From an uncultured Brachyspira sp. (lineage in GTDB: Bacteria > Spirochaetota > Brachyspiria > Brachyspirales > Brachyspiraceae), in NCBI RefSeq assembly GCF_949287625.1, contig NZ_CASEGO010000021.1, forward strand, positions 1 through 45,802: a stretch of 45,802 nt of DNA, in the 5' to 3' direction. Positions 8,427-16,888 of the stretch are shown here, piece by piece (position 1 is the stretch's first letter; each line of letters starts with the position of its first letter). Both the position numbers and the translations under genes were made by a program. Below the pieces are notes generated by a model, which was given only the letters and a program-made list of their open reading frames with translations, was not told the origin of the DNA and ran no database searches.

Positions 8427-9353
8427 ATGAATAATTTAAATGAATTTTTAGATATTAGCGAAGAGGTAAAAGAGGCATTATATGAAAAGAGGGCAGTTGT
8501 TGCACTAGAAAGCACTATAATATCACATGGTATGCCTTATCCGGAAAATGTTGAAAGTGCTTTAAACTCTGAAAAAAATATACGTGATAATAATGCAGTT
8601 CCTGCTACAATAGCAATCATAAAAGGTAAAATAAAAGTAGGATTAAATAAAGAAGAGCTTGAGTATATGGGTTCTAACAGCAATATAGCAAAATCAAGCA
8701 GAAGAGATTTAGCAGCCATGTTAGCATTAAAAAAAGATGGTGCTACTACTGTAACAACTACTATGATAGGAGCTTCTCTTGCAGGCATAAAGGTTTTTGC
8801 TACTGGCGGTATAGGCGGTGTTCATAGATATGCTCAGGAGACTTTTGATATATCAGCAGATTTACAGGAATTAAGCAAGACAAATGTTGCTGTTGTATGT
8901 GCTGGTGCAAAATCTATATTGGATTTGGCTCTTACTATAGAATATCTTGAAACTTTCGGTGTTCCAGTGCTTGGATATAAAACAGATAAATTTCCTGCAT
9001 TTTATACTAGAGACAGCGGCTATAATGTTGATTATAAAGTAGATACTGCTAAAGATATAGCTAATATTCTTAATACAAAATGGTCTTTGGGTTTGGAAGG
9101 CGGAGTGTTGGTATGCAATCCTATACCTGAAGAATATGAAATGGATAAAGATTATATAAATAAAATAATAGATGATACTGTAAAAGAGGCTAAAGATAAA
9201 AAAATATCAGGAAAAGATGTAACTCCTTTTATACTTGCCAAACTTCATAGTGTAACTGAAAATAAAAGTTTGAAAGCTAATAAAGAGTTGGTTTATAATA
9301 ACTGCAGAACAGCTGCTAATATTGCATATGAGTATTCTAATTTGATTAAATAA
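8427..9353 (+). CDS. psuG: Pseudouridine-5'-phosphate glycosidase
   Basis: 308 residues, standard for PsuG. It cleaves the C-C glycosidic bond of pseudouridine 5'-phosphate to uracil and ribose 5-phosphate with a metal ion and an active-site lysine. Diagnostic blocks are VALESTIISHGMPYPEN near the N-terminus, VPATIAIIKGKIKVGL, TTVTTTMIGASLAGIKVFATGGIGGVHR, VVCAGAKSILDL, GYKTDKFPAFYTRDSG and VCNPIPEEYEM. An AGAGG-type ribosome-binding site precedes the start. It forms a two-gene operon with psuK. Confidence 0.95.
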   Translation: MNNLNEFLDISEEVKEALYEKRAVVALESTIISHGMPYPENVESALNSEKNIRDNNAVPATIAIIKGKIKVGLNKEELEYMGSNSNIAKSSRRDLAAMLALKKDGATTVTTTMIGASLAGIKVFATGGIGGVHRYAQETFDISADLQELSKTNVAVVCAGAKSILDLALTIEYLETFGVPVLGYKTDKFPAFYTRDSGYNVDYKVDTAKDIANILNTKWSLGLEGGVLVCNPIPEEYEMDKDYINKIIDDTVKEAKDKKISGKDVTPFILAKLHSVTENKSLKANKELVYNNCRTAANIAYEYSNLIK

Positions 9354-9355
9354 TT

Positions 9356-9498
9356 TTGTTTCAAAATGCAGTTCTTTTGCATTATAGTTTTATAAGGCTT
9401 TTAAGTATAACAAAAGAGCTGCATATTAAATCTCAGTTATAAATTAGCATATTTCAAATTATTATAAATCATTACAAAAATAGTTTTTAAACAAGTAT
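9356..9498. repeat. Decayed inverted-repeat element between convergent genes
   Basis: The left edge TTGTTTCAAAA resembles the end motif CTTGTTTCAAAAC at 5875 and 16577. The right edge TTTTTAAACAAGTA is an imperfect reverse copy. Inside, GCAGTTCTTTTG (9368-9379) pairs with CAAAAGAGCTGC (9411-9422) with one mismatch. The same CAAAAGAACTG word occurs in the dispersed repeats. It may also act as a terminator, though no U tract follows either arm. Confidence 0.4.
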
Positions 9499-9499
9499 A

Positions 9500-10420
9500 T
9501 TATAAATTTTCTATTTCTTCTATACTTAAACCTGTATTCTCGCTTATAATTTTTATATCTATGCCTGCATTTTTAAAACTTTTAGCTATAGATATTTGCT
9601 GCTGTTTTTTACCTTGTTCTATACCTTGTTCTATACCTTCTTTAAGAGCTTCTTCTTTAGCTTTTTTTATATCTAATTCTATACTCTTATTAAAAAAATA
9701 AGTATCTACTTCACGCTTTTTATACTTATCCATTACTGGGTTGTCATTAACAAATGTACGGCATTTTTTTTCTACTTCTTCAAATATTGTGTTTTCTTTC
9801 ATTAATATAGACATATCTTCCCCCTTAAAGAATTTTATCCAAGAAATAAACTCTTTATGAAAGTCTTCTATTTCATCAACATCTTTTAAATTAAATTTAG
9901 GAAGTTCAAGAAAGTGAAGCTGACAATGATCTGTTAAAATTTTATTATTATTTAACTCTTTTAATATGTAACAGCTATGAACTTTATCTTCATCGGTTAA
10001 TATGAAATTTGTAATATTTATACTTACAGTAGGTTTTAATTCATCATAAAAAGAACCTCTATTTAAGCTAGAACTATAATTATAAGCCCAATAGTATAAA
10101 GCCCTTTTTATAAAATCTTCATTTCCTCTGGACTGTATTTCTATTAAAACAGTTATACCTGTTTCTGTTGTTGCTTTTATATCTACAATACTTTCTTTTT
10201 CATCATAATTTTCTGCTATGTTAAATGGATTAAGTATTTCTATTTTCTTAAAAGTTTCAAAGTTTAAATCTTTAAATACAGCATTAATAAAATTTAAGGC
10301 TATATGTTCATTACCTGCATGCGAAAATAAGTAACGTATAAAATAATCGTTAATTCTATTTAAATTATTAACAGTTATGGGTTCATTTAATATCTGTTTT
10401 AATTTTTCTAAATCTTTCAT
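9500..10420 (-). CDS. Rpn-like PD-(D/E)XK nuclease/transposase-family protein, paralogue 1
   Basis: 306 residues from the MKDLEKLKQ start at 10420; a longer reading to 10465 is possible but the paralogue at 34731 also starts at MKDLEKLKQ. The PD-(D/E)XK core is visible: SIVDIKATTETGITVLIEIQSRG carries the D...ExQ active-site arrangement, followed by RALYYWAYNYSSSL. ITNFILTDEDKVHSCYILKE and HCQLHFLELPKF are later conserved blocks. The family includes Rpn recombination-promoting nucleases. The C-terminus contains EGIEQGIEQG, encoded by 12-bp repeats at 9612-9647, then a helix-turn-helix-like end (ISENTGLSIEEIENL). It is about 80% identical by eye to the copy at 33778. Confidence 0.85.
   Translation of the reverse strand: MKDLEKLKQILNEPITVNNLNRINDYFIRYLFSHAGNEHIALNFINAVFKDLNFETFKKIEILNPFNIAENYDEKESIVDIKATTETGITVLIEIQSRGNEDFIKRALYYWAYNYSSSLNRGSFYDELKPTVSINITNFILTDEDKVHSCYILKELNNNKILTDHCQLHFLELPKFNLKDVDEIEDFHKEFISWIKFFKGEDMSILMKENTIFEEVEKKCRTFVNDNPVMDKYKKREVDTYFFNKSIELDIKKAKEEALKEGIEQGIEQGKKQQQISIAKSFKNAGIDIKIISENTGLSIEEIENL
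9612..9647 (-). repeat. 12-bp minisatellite inside paralogue 1
   Basis: CCTTGTTCTATA occurs twice in tandem (9612-9623, 9624-9635), followed by the diverged unit CCTTCTTTAAGA. It encodes EGIEQGIEQG. The unit length is a multiple of three, so copy-number change would alter linker length without breaking the frame. Confidence 0.8.
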
Positions 10421-10492
10421 AATATCTATTATACAAAAATAATTATAAAAGTAAAGTTTCATCAATTTATTACTATATAATTAATAAAATAA

Positions 10493-10520
10493 AAGGCTGT
10501 CATTATTTAATGGCAGCCTT
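10493..10520 (-). terminator. Intrinsic terminator of pnp
   Basis: AAGGCTGTCATT (10493-10504) and AATGGCAGCCTT (10509-10520) form a 12-bp stem with one wobble pair and a 4-base loop. On the - strand the stem is followed by TTTTATTTTATT. It lies 20 bases after the pnp stop. Confidence 0.85.
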
Positions 10521-10539
10521 AATTATCAATTAAAAATTA

Positions 10540-12690
10540 TTAAAATCTTTTTTTTCTGTCATGTTTATCATGCTTTCTTTCTTTTCTTGCATGATCTTCT
10601 TCTACATAATCGGCAGGTTTTTCGAGTAATGCCTTTCTGCTTAAAGAATATTTTCCGCCTTTTATATCTATGATTTTTACTTTTACTTCATCGCCTATTT
10701 TTAATACTTCTTCAACATTCATAACATGTTTATATGCTAATTCAGATATATGACAAAGTCCTTCGATTCCCGGAAGTATTTCTATAAAGGCTCCGAAATC
10801 TTTGATATCTTTTACAACTCCGTCATATACTTCTCCAACTTCTGGATCTTTAACATAAGAATTAATAAGTTTTATAGTTTTATCAAGAGTAGGTGTATCA
10901 GGGGCAAATATATTAACTATTCCGCTGTCCTGTATATCTACATCGCTTCCAGTTTCTTCTATTATTGCCTTGATATTTTTTCCGCCAGGGCCTATTAATA
11001 TTCTTATTTTATCAGGATTAACTTCCATAGTTTTATATTTAGGAGCAAAATCTGATACTTCGCCTGCATTTGATATTGTAGAATCAATTATATCAAGTAT
11101 AAAATATCTAGCTTTTTTTGCCTGCTCTAATGCTTCTTTTAATATCTGAGTGGAGATTCCAGTAAGTTTAATATCTAATTGGAAAGCTGTGATACCTTTA
11201 CGTGTTCCAGCTACTTTAAAGTCCATATCTCCCAAATGGTCTTCTACACCTTGTATATCGGTAAGTATTTTGTATCCGTCTTTGTATGTAGCAAGTCCCA
11301 TAGCAATACCTGCAACGCTTGCATTAAGAGGTACTCCTGATGATAGTAAAGACATAGTAGAAGCACATATTGTAGCCATTGAAGAAGAACCGTTACTTTC
11401 TAAAATTTCAGCAACAACTCTTATTGTATAAGGAAATTTGTCTTTTGGAGGAAGTACGGCATTAAATGAACGTTCAGCTAAATTACCATGACCAATTTCT
11501 CTTCTTCCTGGAGCTCCATAGCGTCCTACTTCTCCTACAGAGAAAGGCGGGAAATTATAATGGAGCATAAAAGTCTTATTTTCTTTTCCGTATATATCGT
11601 CCATTAATTGAGCATCTTTTTCACTTCCCAATGTAACTATAGATAAACATTGAGTTTGACCGCGTGTGAAAAGAGCAGAACCATGTACTCTAGGAATTAA
11701 GTTTATCATAGTGCTTATAGGTCTTATTTCATCTAAAGCCCTTCCGTCTGGACGCATAGATTTTTCTACTATAGCCTCTCTAACTATTTCTTCTTCTATA
11801 GAATGACATATACCTTTAACCTGAGATATTAATTTTTCATCTTCAGTTGTAGTTTTTATATATTCTTCTATTTCATTAAAAGCATTATCCATGCTTTCAT
11901 TTCTTTTAGTTTTATCAGGGTTATAGTTGGCAGCTTCTATTTTTGCTCTTCCATATTCAGTAACAGTTTTTACCAAATCAGCATCATATTCAAACAATTC
12001 CTGTTCTATTTTCTGAGTGCCGCAAAGAGAAGCCATTTCATTTTGCATATCTATATATTTCTGCATTTCTTTATGAGCTAGTTCTATGGCACCAATAAAT
12101 ACTTCTTCAGAAACTTCTTTTGCTTCTCCTTCTATCATCAAAATAGCATCTTTACTTCCAGCTACAATGATATCTAATTCACTTGAAGGAAGTTCGCTGT
12201 TTTTAGGATTTATTATATATTCTCCGTTTTTGTATCCTATTCTAACAGCAGCTACTGGTCCTCCGAAAGGTATCCAAGAAATAGTAAGTGCTGCAGATGA
12301 AGCTATTAAAGCCAAAGCATCAGTAGGCATATCAGTATCTACAGACAAAACAGTAGGTATTATTTGTACTTCATTTCTAAAACCTTCAGGGAAAAGAGGT
12401 CTTAAAGGTCTGTCTATAATACGTGATATAAGTATTTCTTTATCTCTAGGTTTAGCTTCTCTTTTGAAGAAACCGCCTGGTATTTTACCGCCTGCATAAT
12501 ATTTTTCATTATAATTAACTGTTAGAGGGAAGAAATCAGATTCCAAATTAGGCTCTTTAGCTGCTACAACAGTTGCTAGTATAGTAGTATTTCCTAATCG
12601 CAAAGTTACAGATCCATGAGCCTGTTTGGCCAGAAGCCCTGTTTCTAATATTAATTCCTCCCCGCAAAAAACACTCTTAACTGTGACCAT
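10540..12690 (-). CDS. pnp: Polyribonucleotide nucleotidyltransferase (PNPase)
   Basis: 716 residues, normal for PNPase, which degrades RNA 3' to 5' phosphorolytically in the RNA degradosome. In order: first RNase PH domain (about 10-140, GSVTLRLGNTTILATVV, DRPLRPLFP), a helical linker, and the second, catalytic RNase PH domain (about 310-530, RPDGRALDEIRPI, LFTRGQTQCL, VAGTRKGITAFQLDIK). A KH domain follows (about 550-605, RILIGPGGKNIKAIIEETG), then an S1 domain (about 618-690, VYDGVVKDIKDFGAFIEIL). The tail is basic and His/Lys-rich. It lies downstream of rpsO, the classic rpsO-pnp order. An AAAGGAG site precedes the start. The 61-base spacer upstream is unusually GC-rich. Confidence 0.97.
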   Translation of the reverse strand: MVTVKSVFCGEELILETGLLAKQAHGSVTLRLGNTTILATVVAAKEPNLESDFFPLTVNYNEKYYAGGKIPGGFFKREAKPRDKEILISRIIDRPLRPLFPEGFRNEVQIIPTVLSVDTDMPTDALALIASSAALTISWIPFGGPVAAVRIGYKNGEYIINPKNSELPSSELDIIVAGSKDAILMIEGEAKEVSEEVFIGAIELAHKEMQKYIDMQNEMASLCGTQKIEQELFEYDADLVKTVTEYGRAKIEAANYNPDKTKRNESMDNAFNEIEEYIKTTTEDEKLISQVKGICHSIEEEIVREAIVEKSMRPDGRALDEIRPISTMINLIPRVHGSALFTRGQTQCLSIVTLGSEKDAQLMDDIYGKENKTFMLHYNFPPFSVGEVGRYGAPGRREIGHGNLAERSFNAVLPPKDKFPYTIRVVAEILESNGSSSMATICASTMSLLSSGVPLNASVAGIAMGLATYKDGYKILTDIQGVEDHLGDMDFKVAGTRKGITAFQLDIKLTGISTQILKEALEQAKKARYFILDIIDSTISNAGEVSDFAPKYKTMEVNPDKIRILIGPGGKNIKAIIEETGSDVDIQDSGIVNIFAPDTPTLDKTIKLINSYVKDPEVGEVYDGVVKDIKDFGAFIEILPGIEGLCHISELAYKHVMNVEEVLKIGDEVKVKIIDIKGGKYSLSRKALLEKPADYVEEDHARKERKHDKHDRKKRF

Positions 12691-12751
12691 ATTCTACTCC
12701 TTTATAGCCGAAACACACACCGAGAGGGGGCATTTAAATTTTAACTTCAAA

Positions 12752-13021
12752 TTATTTTCTTAATTTTAATCTTTGTATAAGACTTTTATAGGCTTCTATA
12801 TCAGTTTTTTTTAGATAGTTAAGAAGTTTTCTTCTTTTAGCAACCATTTTCAAAAGCCCCATTCTGGAATGATTATCTTTTGTATGAGTCTGAAAATGAC
12901 CTTTTAAATAAGTTATACGATTAGTTAAAAGTGCTACTTGTACTTCTGTAGAACCTGTATCATGTTCATTTTTACCAAACTCTTTAATTATTTTTGCTTT
13001 TTCGTCTGCAGTGATAGACAT
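12752..13021 (-). CDS. rpsO: 30S ribosomal protein S15
   Basis: 89 residues, exact family length. It binds 16S rRNA helices early in small-subunit assembly. Landmarks are GSTEVQVALLTNRITYLKGH, TKDNHSRMGLLKMVAKRRKLLNYLKK and the C-terminal YKSLIQRLKLRK. The ATG lies inside the end of ribF: the genes overlap by 34 bases in different frames. The strong AAAGGAG ribosome-binding site is embedded in ribF codons. It is co-transcribed with ribF and pnp. Confidence 0.97.
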   Translation of the reverse strand: MSITADEKAKIIKEFGKNEHDTGSTEVQVALLTNRITYLKGHFQTHTKDNHSRMGLLKMVAKRRKLLNYLKKTDIEAYKSLIQRLKLRK

Positions 13022-13923
13022 TGTTTTGTTCTCCTTTTGAAATATTTTCTTATCTTTTTTTCATCATTTTCTAATAATTTTTTTACTTCATCTATAGAAT
13101 TAACTTTTATGTTATCTCTTATATATTTTAAAAGTACTACAGTAATCTTTTTGCCATATATCATTTTAGAAAAATCTAATAAATGGCTTTCTACTCTAAG
13201 TTCTTTATTAATATTACTAACACCTATAAATGTTAGGGCATGATATATAGTATCGCTGTTTCCTATTTTTACAGTAGAACTATATACACCCATTTTAGGT
13301 ATAAAAATACTTTTTGGTATTTCCAAATTGGCAGTGGGATAACCTATTTTTCTTCCCAAAGCATTACCATGAACTACTAATCCGCTCATAGAATACTCTC
13401 TTCCAAGCATTCTATTAACACTTGTCATCTCTCCATTAGAAAGGGCTTCACGTATATTTGAGCTTGATATTTTATCGCCTTTATAATTAAGGAATTTTAT
13501 AAAACTTACTCCTATACCGCATTCTTTGGAATATTTTTTTAAAAATTCACTGTCTCCCATTCTGTCTTTACCGAATGCAAAATCTGCTCCTACGGCAATA
13601 TGTTTCATGCGGTAATATTCTATAAGTTTGTTAAAGAACTCTTTAGCCTCCATTGTATAAAATTCTGGTAAAAAGTCAATAACAATTATATAATTAATAC
13701 CTAATGCCTTTATAAAACTATTATTTTCTTCTGTATTATATATAGATAAGTTTTTCTTTTTAATAACTATTGCTATAGATATGAGGTTATGTTTTTTAGC
13801 GTATTCTACAGTGTATTTAATAAGTTTCTGATGACCTTTATGTACGCTGTCAAATTTACCTATCGTTACAATACTATCTTTTTTTAGGGCTAATTTTGAG
13901 AAATCATAGATAATGCGATTCAT
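12988..13923 (-). CDS. ribF: Bifunctional riboflavin kinase / FAD synthetase
   Basis: 311 residues, the usual length. Residues about 15-160 form the FAD synthetase (nucleotidyltransferase) half. Its phosphate-binding motif reads GKFDSVHKGH where most have GNFDGVHLGH, and GADFAFGKDRMGD and ISSSNIREALSNG follow. Residues about 175-300 are the riboflavin kinase half: VVHGNALGRKIGYPTANLEI with the PTAN motif, then KMGVYSSTVKIG. It converts riboflavin to FMN and FAD. The last 11 codons overlap rpsO in another frame, so its C-terminal residues (CLSLQTKKQK) come from out-of-frame rpsO sequence. The ribF-rpsO-pnp order is conserved in bacteria. Confidence 0.94.
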   Translation of the reverse strand: MNRIIYDFSKLALKKDSIVTIGKFDSVHKGHQKLIKYTVEYAKKHNLISIAIVIKKKNLSIYNTEENNSFIKALGINYIIVIDFLPEFYTMEAKEFFNKLIEYYRMKHIAVGADFAFGKDRMGDSEFLKKYSKECGIGVSFIKFLNYKGDKISSSNIREALSNGEMTSVNRMLGREYSMSGLVVHGNALGRKIGYPTANLEIPKSIFIPKMGVYSSTVKIGNSDTIYHALTFIGVSNINKELRVESHLLDFSKMIYGKKITVVLLKYIRDNIKVNSIDEVKKLLENDEKKIRKYFKRRTKQCLSLQTKKQK

Positions 13924-13944
13924 TTTAGTATTCTTTTTTTATCC

Positions 13945-14949
13945 TTAGTTTGTATCGGTTTTTTTATCATTATTGAGTATTCTTTTTAAGATTAATGATA
14001 TTAGTATAATAAGTACTGATATAACAAATAAATATATATTCATAGTCCAGTAATTCATATTACGTACTACAAATTCCAATAGATTATAATGTTCTATAGA
14101 GATAGCAAATATTATTTTTATTACAGCATATATTACAAAAGCATTTAGTATATTATGATATATATATTGTCTTGAATTTAATGATAATCCAAGCATATAG
14201 AAAGAAAAAAACATAACAGCAAAATTAATAAATAAAATAATAATGGCATAAGGCGGTATATCGCTTAAGGTTACTATTTTGAGCATTGCTGTTATAATAG
14301 GAAATACTTCAAAGCCAAATATTACATCTGCTGTAAAATTTGATACATAATTGTCTAAAGAATTTCTAGGAAATACTGTAGAAGTTTTTGTTGTTTTGGT
14401 TGTTCCTGATATCTCAGTAACTTCATGCAAGGATATTTCTTTTTCTGTAAAATAAATATAATCGCTTAAATATAGTTTGCCTTGCGATGTATTATCTATA
14501 AATATAGCATTTTTATATGTATTATCCAGTAATTTATATCCTACTCTTATTAAATAGTTATCAACTTTTGTTAAAAATCTGCCGTTTTCATCTACAAATA
14601 AAGAGCTTTTATCATTAAGTTCATTTCTTAAATAGTCTATATTTTTATTAAATATAACTGTATAAGCTGGGTATATAGAGGCTACAGCTGCTATAACTAT
14701 CATCGTTATTACTACAGAAATATTTCCTACAAACTTATTTAAAGAACCTATTACTATCATAGCGGAAGTCGCTGCAACTATAGTGATGGCAAAGAAATAA
14801 TGCTCCATCAAATTTTTTATTAAATCGGCATTTATATTTTGGTATATATTATTTGTATCTAAAACTTTAAAAAAGTATATTACAAAATACAGTACAAAAA
14901 ATATTATGAAAAATACTGCTAATGTTATCAAATTTTTTACAATCTTCAT
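13945..14949 (-). CDS. Polytopic membrane protein of unknown function
   Basis: 334 residues with about seven hydrophobic helices: one near 5-28, two near 50-72 and 75-98, one near 205-225, and three in the C-terminal third (about 230-255, 265-285, 300-325). A soluble loop of about 100 residues (about 105-205) between helices 3 and 4 carries FVDENGRFLTKVDNYLIRVG and threonine-rich stretches; it is probably extracytoplasmic. I recognise no domain. It ends 21 bases before ribF starts, so it is likely in the same transcript, but no functional link is evident. Confidence 0.75.
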   Translation of the reverse strand: MKIVKNLITLAVFFIIFFVLYFVIYFFKVLDTNNIYQNINADLIKNLMEHYFFAITIVAATSAMIVIGSLNKFVGNISVVITMIVIAAVASIYPAYTVIFNKNIDYLRNELNDKSSLFVDENGRFLTKVDNYLIRVGYKLLDNTYKNAIFIDNTSQGKLYLSDYIYFTEKEISLHEVTEISGTTKTTKTSTVFPRNSLDNYVSNFTADVIFGFEVFPIITAMLKIVTLSDIPPYAIIILFINFAVMFFSFYMLGLSLNSRQYIYHNILNAFVIYAVIKIIFAISIEHYNLLEFVVRNMNYWTMNIYLFVISVLIILISLILKRILNNDKKTDTN

Positions 14950-14998
14950 GTTTAATATATTATACTACAATAAGAAAAATTCAAGTACAAAAATAAAA

Positions 14999-15376
14999 TT
15001 AAGCTGATTTAATATCGGTTAATATACCAAAATTATAAAAAGCATCGTTTATATTATTAAAAGATTCTATATAATGCGATAATTCCATTAAATTATAATC
15101 ATTTTTTACCATTCCGCATATTCCTGATATAACTAAATCGCCTTTTTGATGAATTAAATCTTTTTTTAAATTGATAAAATATTCCCATATATCTTTTTCT
15201 ATAAAAAGACATTTTGAAAGGTCTAATATTATATTATTAATATTTTTTATTAAAAACTCTGAAAATAGTTCTTTTAATTGAGGCAAATGTTCATTATAGA
15301 TATTATTATATAGTGAAATAATAATAACTGAATTATCTTTAAAAGAATAGCTAGTTTCTAATGAAATACTCATCAT
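14999..15376 (-). CDS. STAS-domain protein (anti-anti-sigma-like)
   Basis: 125 residues of the STAS fold: an N-terminal strand with VIIISLYNNIYNEHLPQLKELF, then NINNIILDLSKCLFIEKDIWEYFINLKKDL, then GDLVISGIC and a final helix. The second block is the position where SpoIIAA-type proteins have D-S/T-S-G for serine phosphorylation. Here it is CLFIEKD, so regulation by that phosphorylation is unlikely. The start may be the second ATG of the MM pair, and no clear ribosome-binding site is visible. STAS proteins relay signals by protein contact; the partner is unknown. Confidence 0.7.
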   Translation of the reverse strand: MMSISLETSYSFKDNSVIIISLYNNIYNEHLPQLKELFSEFLIKNINNIILDLSKCLFIEKDIWEYFINLKKDLIHQKGDLVISGICGMVKNDYNLMELSHYIESFNNINDAFYNFGILTDIKSA

Positions 15377-15442
15377 GGCTATACTTTAACAAATTTATCA
15401 TTTTTAGTCAATGAATTTTTTTGAATTTTCTTTTATAAATAT

Positions 15443-16425
15443 TTATATAGAAGAATTATTTTCCTTTTTTAGTTTATCTCTTGTGCTTCTATACATTATT
15501 ATAGGTTTATCACCCTGTATTAATTTTTCTTCTTTCATACCCAAATATGATTCTTTTTTAGACTGAGTTTTTACTACATTTTTATCTTGTTTTAATACAA
15601 TATCTGAATATTTTTTGCCTATAAAGTTTATTATATTTTTTATAAAAGGAATATTCACTATTTTTTGATAGAATCTCATATATACTACTGTATTTTCATC
15701 GTCTACAGGGGCAAATACTCCGAATATACGCATTTTTTCAAATATATAATTCTGCCAAGTATTTGGGAAATAAAAGTACAGAAAATATTTAAAATCCTCT
15801 TTTTTCATTTCTGATGCACTTAAAGCCTTCTGACCATTATCGATAACATTATTTACATAAAATTTTAATGTATTATTATTTTCATCTAGTTCAGCCAAAG
15901 GACCATTGACAACTGTTTTGTTTCCTCTTCCTATAGTGTTATGATGTACAAAAGATATATGCACTACATCAAGCTGATTTTCTATGCATCTTGTATAATG
16001 ATTATTCCATTCATCTCTAATTGTAGAATATGAGAATTTCTTATCCTTCAAATCATCTGGAAACATTATTTTATCATTAATTTTATCTTTATCTCCATAC
16101 CAAAACCAAATAAATCCGTACAATTCTTTAGCTTCATATCCCTCAACAAAAAAGTTTTTATTAACTTCAGTATTTTTTCCGTTAGCTGGAATCATTACTG
16201 TTTTTCCGCTTTTATCAAACTGAAATCCATGAAAAGGGCATGTTATATTATTGCCGCATACTTTCCCATGTGATAATGAAGCTCCTCTATGACAGCATTT
16301 ATCATCTATACAGCATATATTATTATTAGAATCTCTCCAAAATACCAGATTTTTATTTAATCTCTTAGCAAAAAGAGGTTTACTTCTTTTGAATCTAATA
16401 CTGCATACCACATATTATATATCAT
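15443..16425 (-). pseudogene. Rieske [2Fe-2S] non-heme iron oxygenase, single-base frameshift near the N-terminus
   Basis: The main frame has the Rieske cluster ligands KCCHRG (C-x-H) and CPFHGFQFD (C-x2-H), then a catalytic-domain iron motif ENQLDVVHISFVHH (D-x2-H-x4-H). This places it with ring-hydroxylating or demethylating oxygenases of the COG4638 type. In this frame the only available start is a GTG at 16411 giving MVCSIRFKRS, unlike the family. The other frame starts with ATG at 16425 behind GAGG (16434-16437) and reads MIYNMWYAVLDSKEV, the expected N-terminus of these enzymes, before running to a stop. Adding one A to the AAA run at 16379-16381 joins the two as ...DSKEVKPLFAKRL..., giving about 327 residues. 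Either a real lesion or a base-calling error. Confidence 0.8.
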
Positions 16426-16576
16426 AGCTGTATCCTCAAACTTTTTAATATATTACTAATTATATATTGTTTTATTAATAAATAAACACTTTATAAGATG
16501 ATTTGCAAAAATTATAACAAAAAAATTTAATTATTTATAAATATTAGAAGTGCTGCAATTTTGTACATGTATATAA

Positions 16577-16735
16577 GGCTTGTTTCAAAACTAATTTTAT
16601 TTATTAATTTGGCTACTAGTCCTGCGAAGCACACAGTTATGCTGTAGGCAAGCGAAAGACCGCATATTTGCATACCAAAATATAAATTATATAACATATA
16701 AAATATTATCAAGTACTTTTGAAATAAGTCTAATA
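16577..16735. repeat. Dispersed repeat, copy 4 (short, inverted-repeat ends)
   Basis: About 160 bp bounded by CTTGTTTCAAAACTA on the left and TACTTTTGAAATAAG on the right, imperfect inverted ends. The interior CTACTAGTCCTGCGAAGCAC, then ACAGTTATGC, matches 5906-5938 and 20468-20497. The right end (TATCAAGTACTTTTGAAA) recurs at 20767-20785. The size and ends suggest a miniature non-coding element. The rest of this intergenic gap (16736-16888) is AT-rich leader of ychF with no clear site. Confidence 0.65.
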
Positions 16736-16888
16736 AATTATAAATTAATAAAAAATTTTTTATTATACTTTTTAATGTACTTGTTATTAATATTTTTTAA
16801 TATATAATATTACTACAAAAAATAATTTTATAATATGTTATTATAGAAACAATTTTTTAAACTTAAGTATCTTTATAAGGAAATAATT

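Noticed and set aside
10421..10465. Longer N-terminus for the first Rpn-like gene
   Set aside because: The paralogue at 34731 starts at the same MKDLEKLKQ and lacks the extra residues.
12690..12752. GC-rich spacer before pnp as a possible S15 or RNase III site
   Set aside because: No stable hairpin could be drawn by eye; the visible TCGG words are direct, not inverted, repeats.
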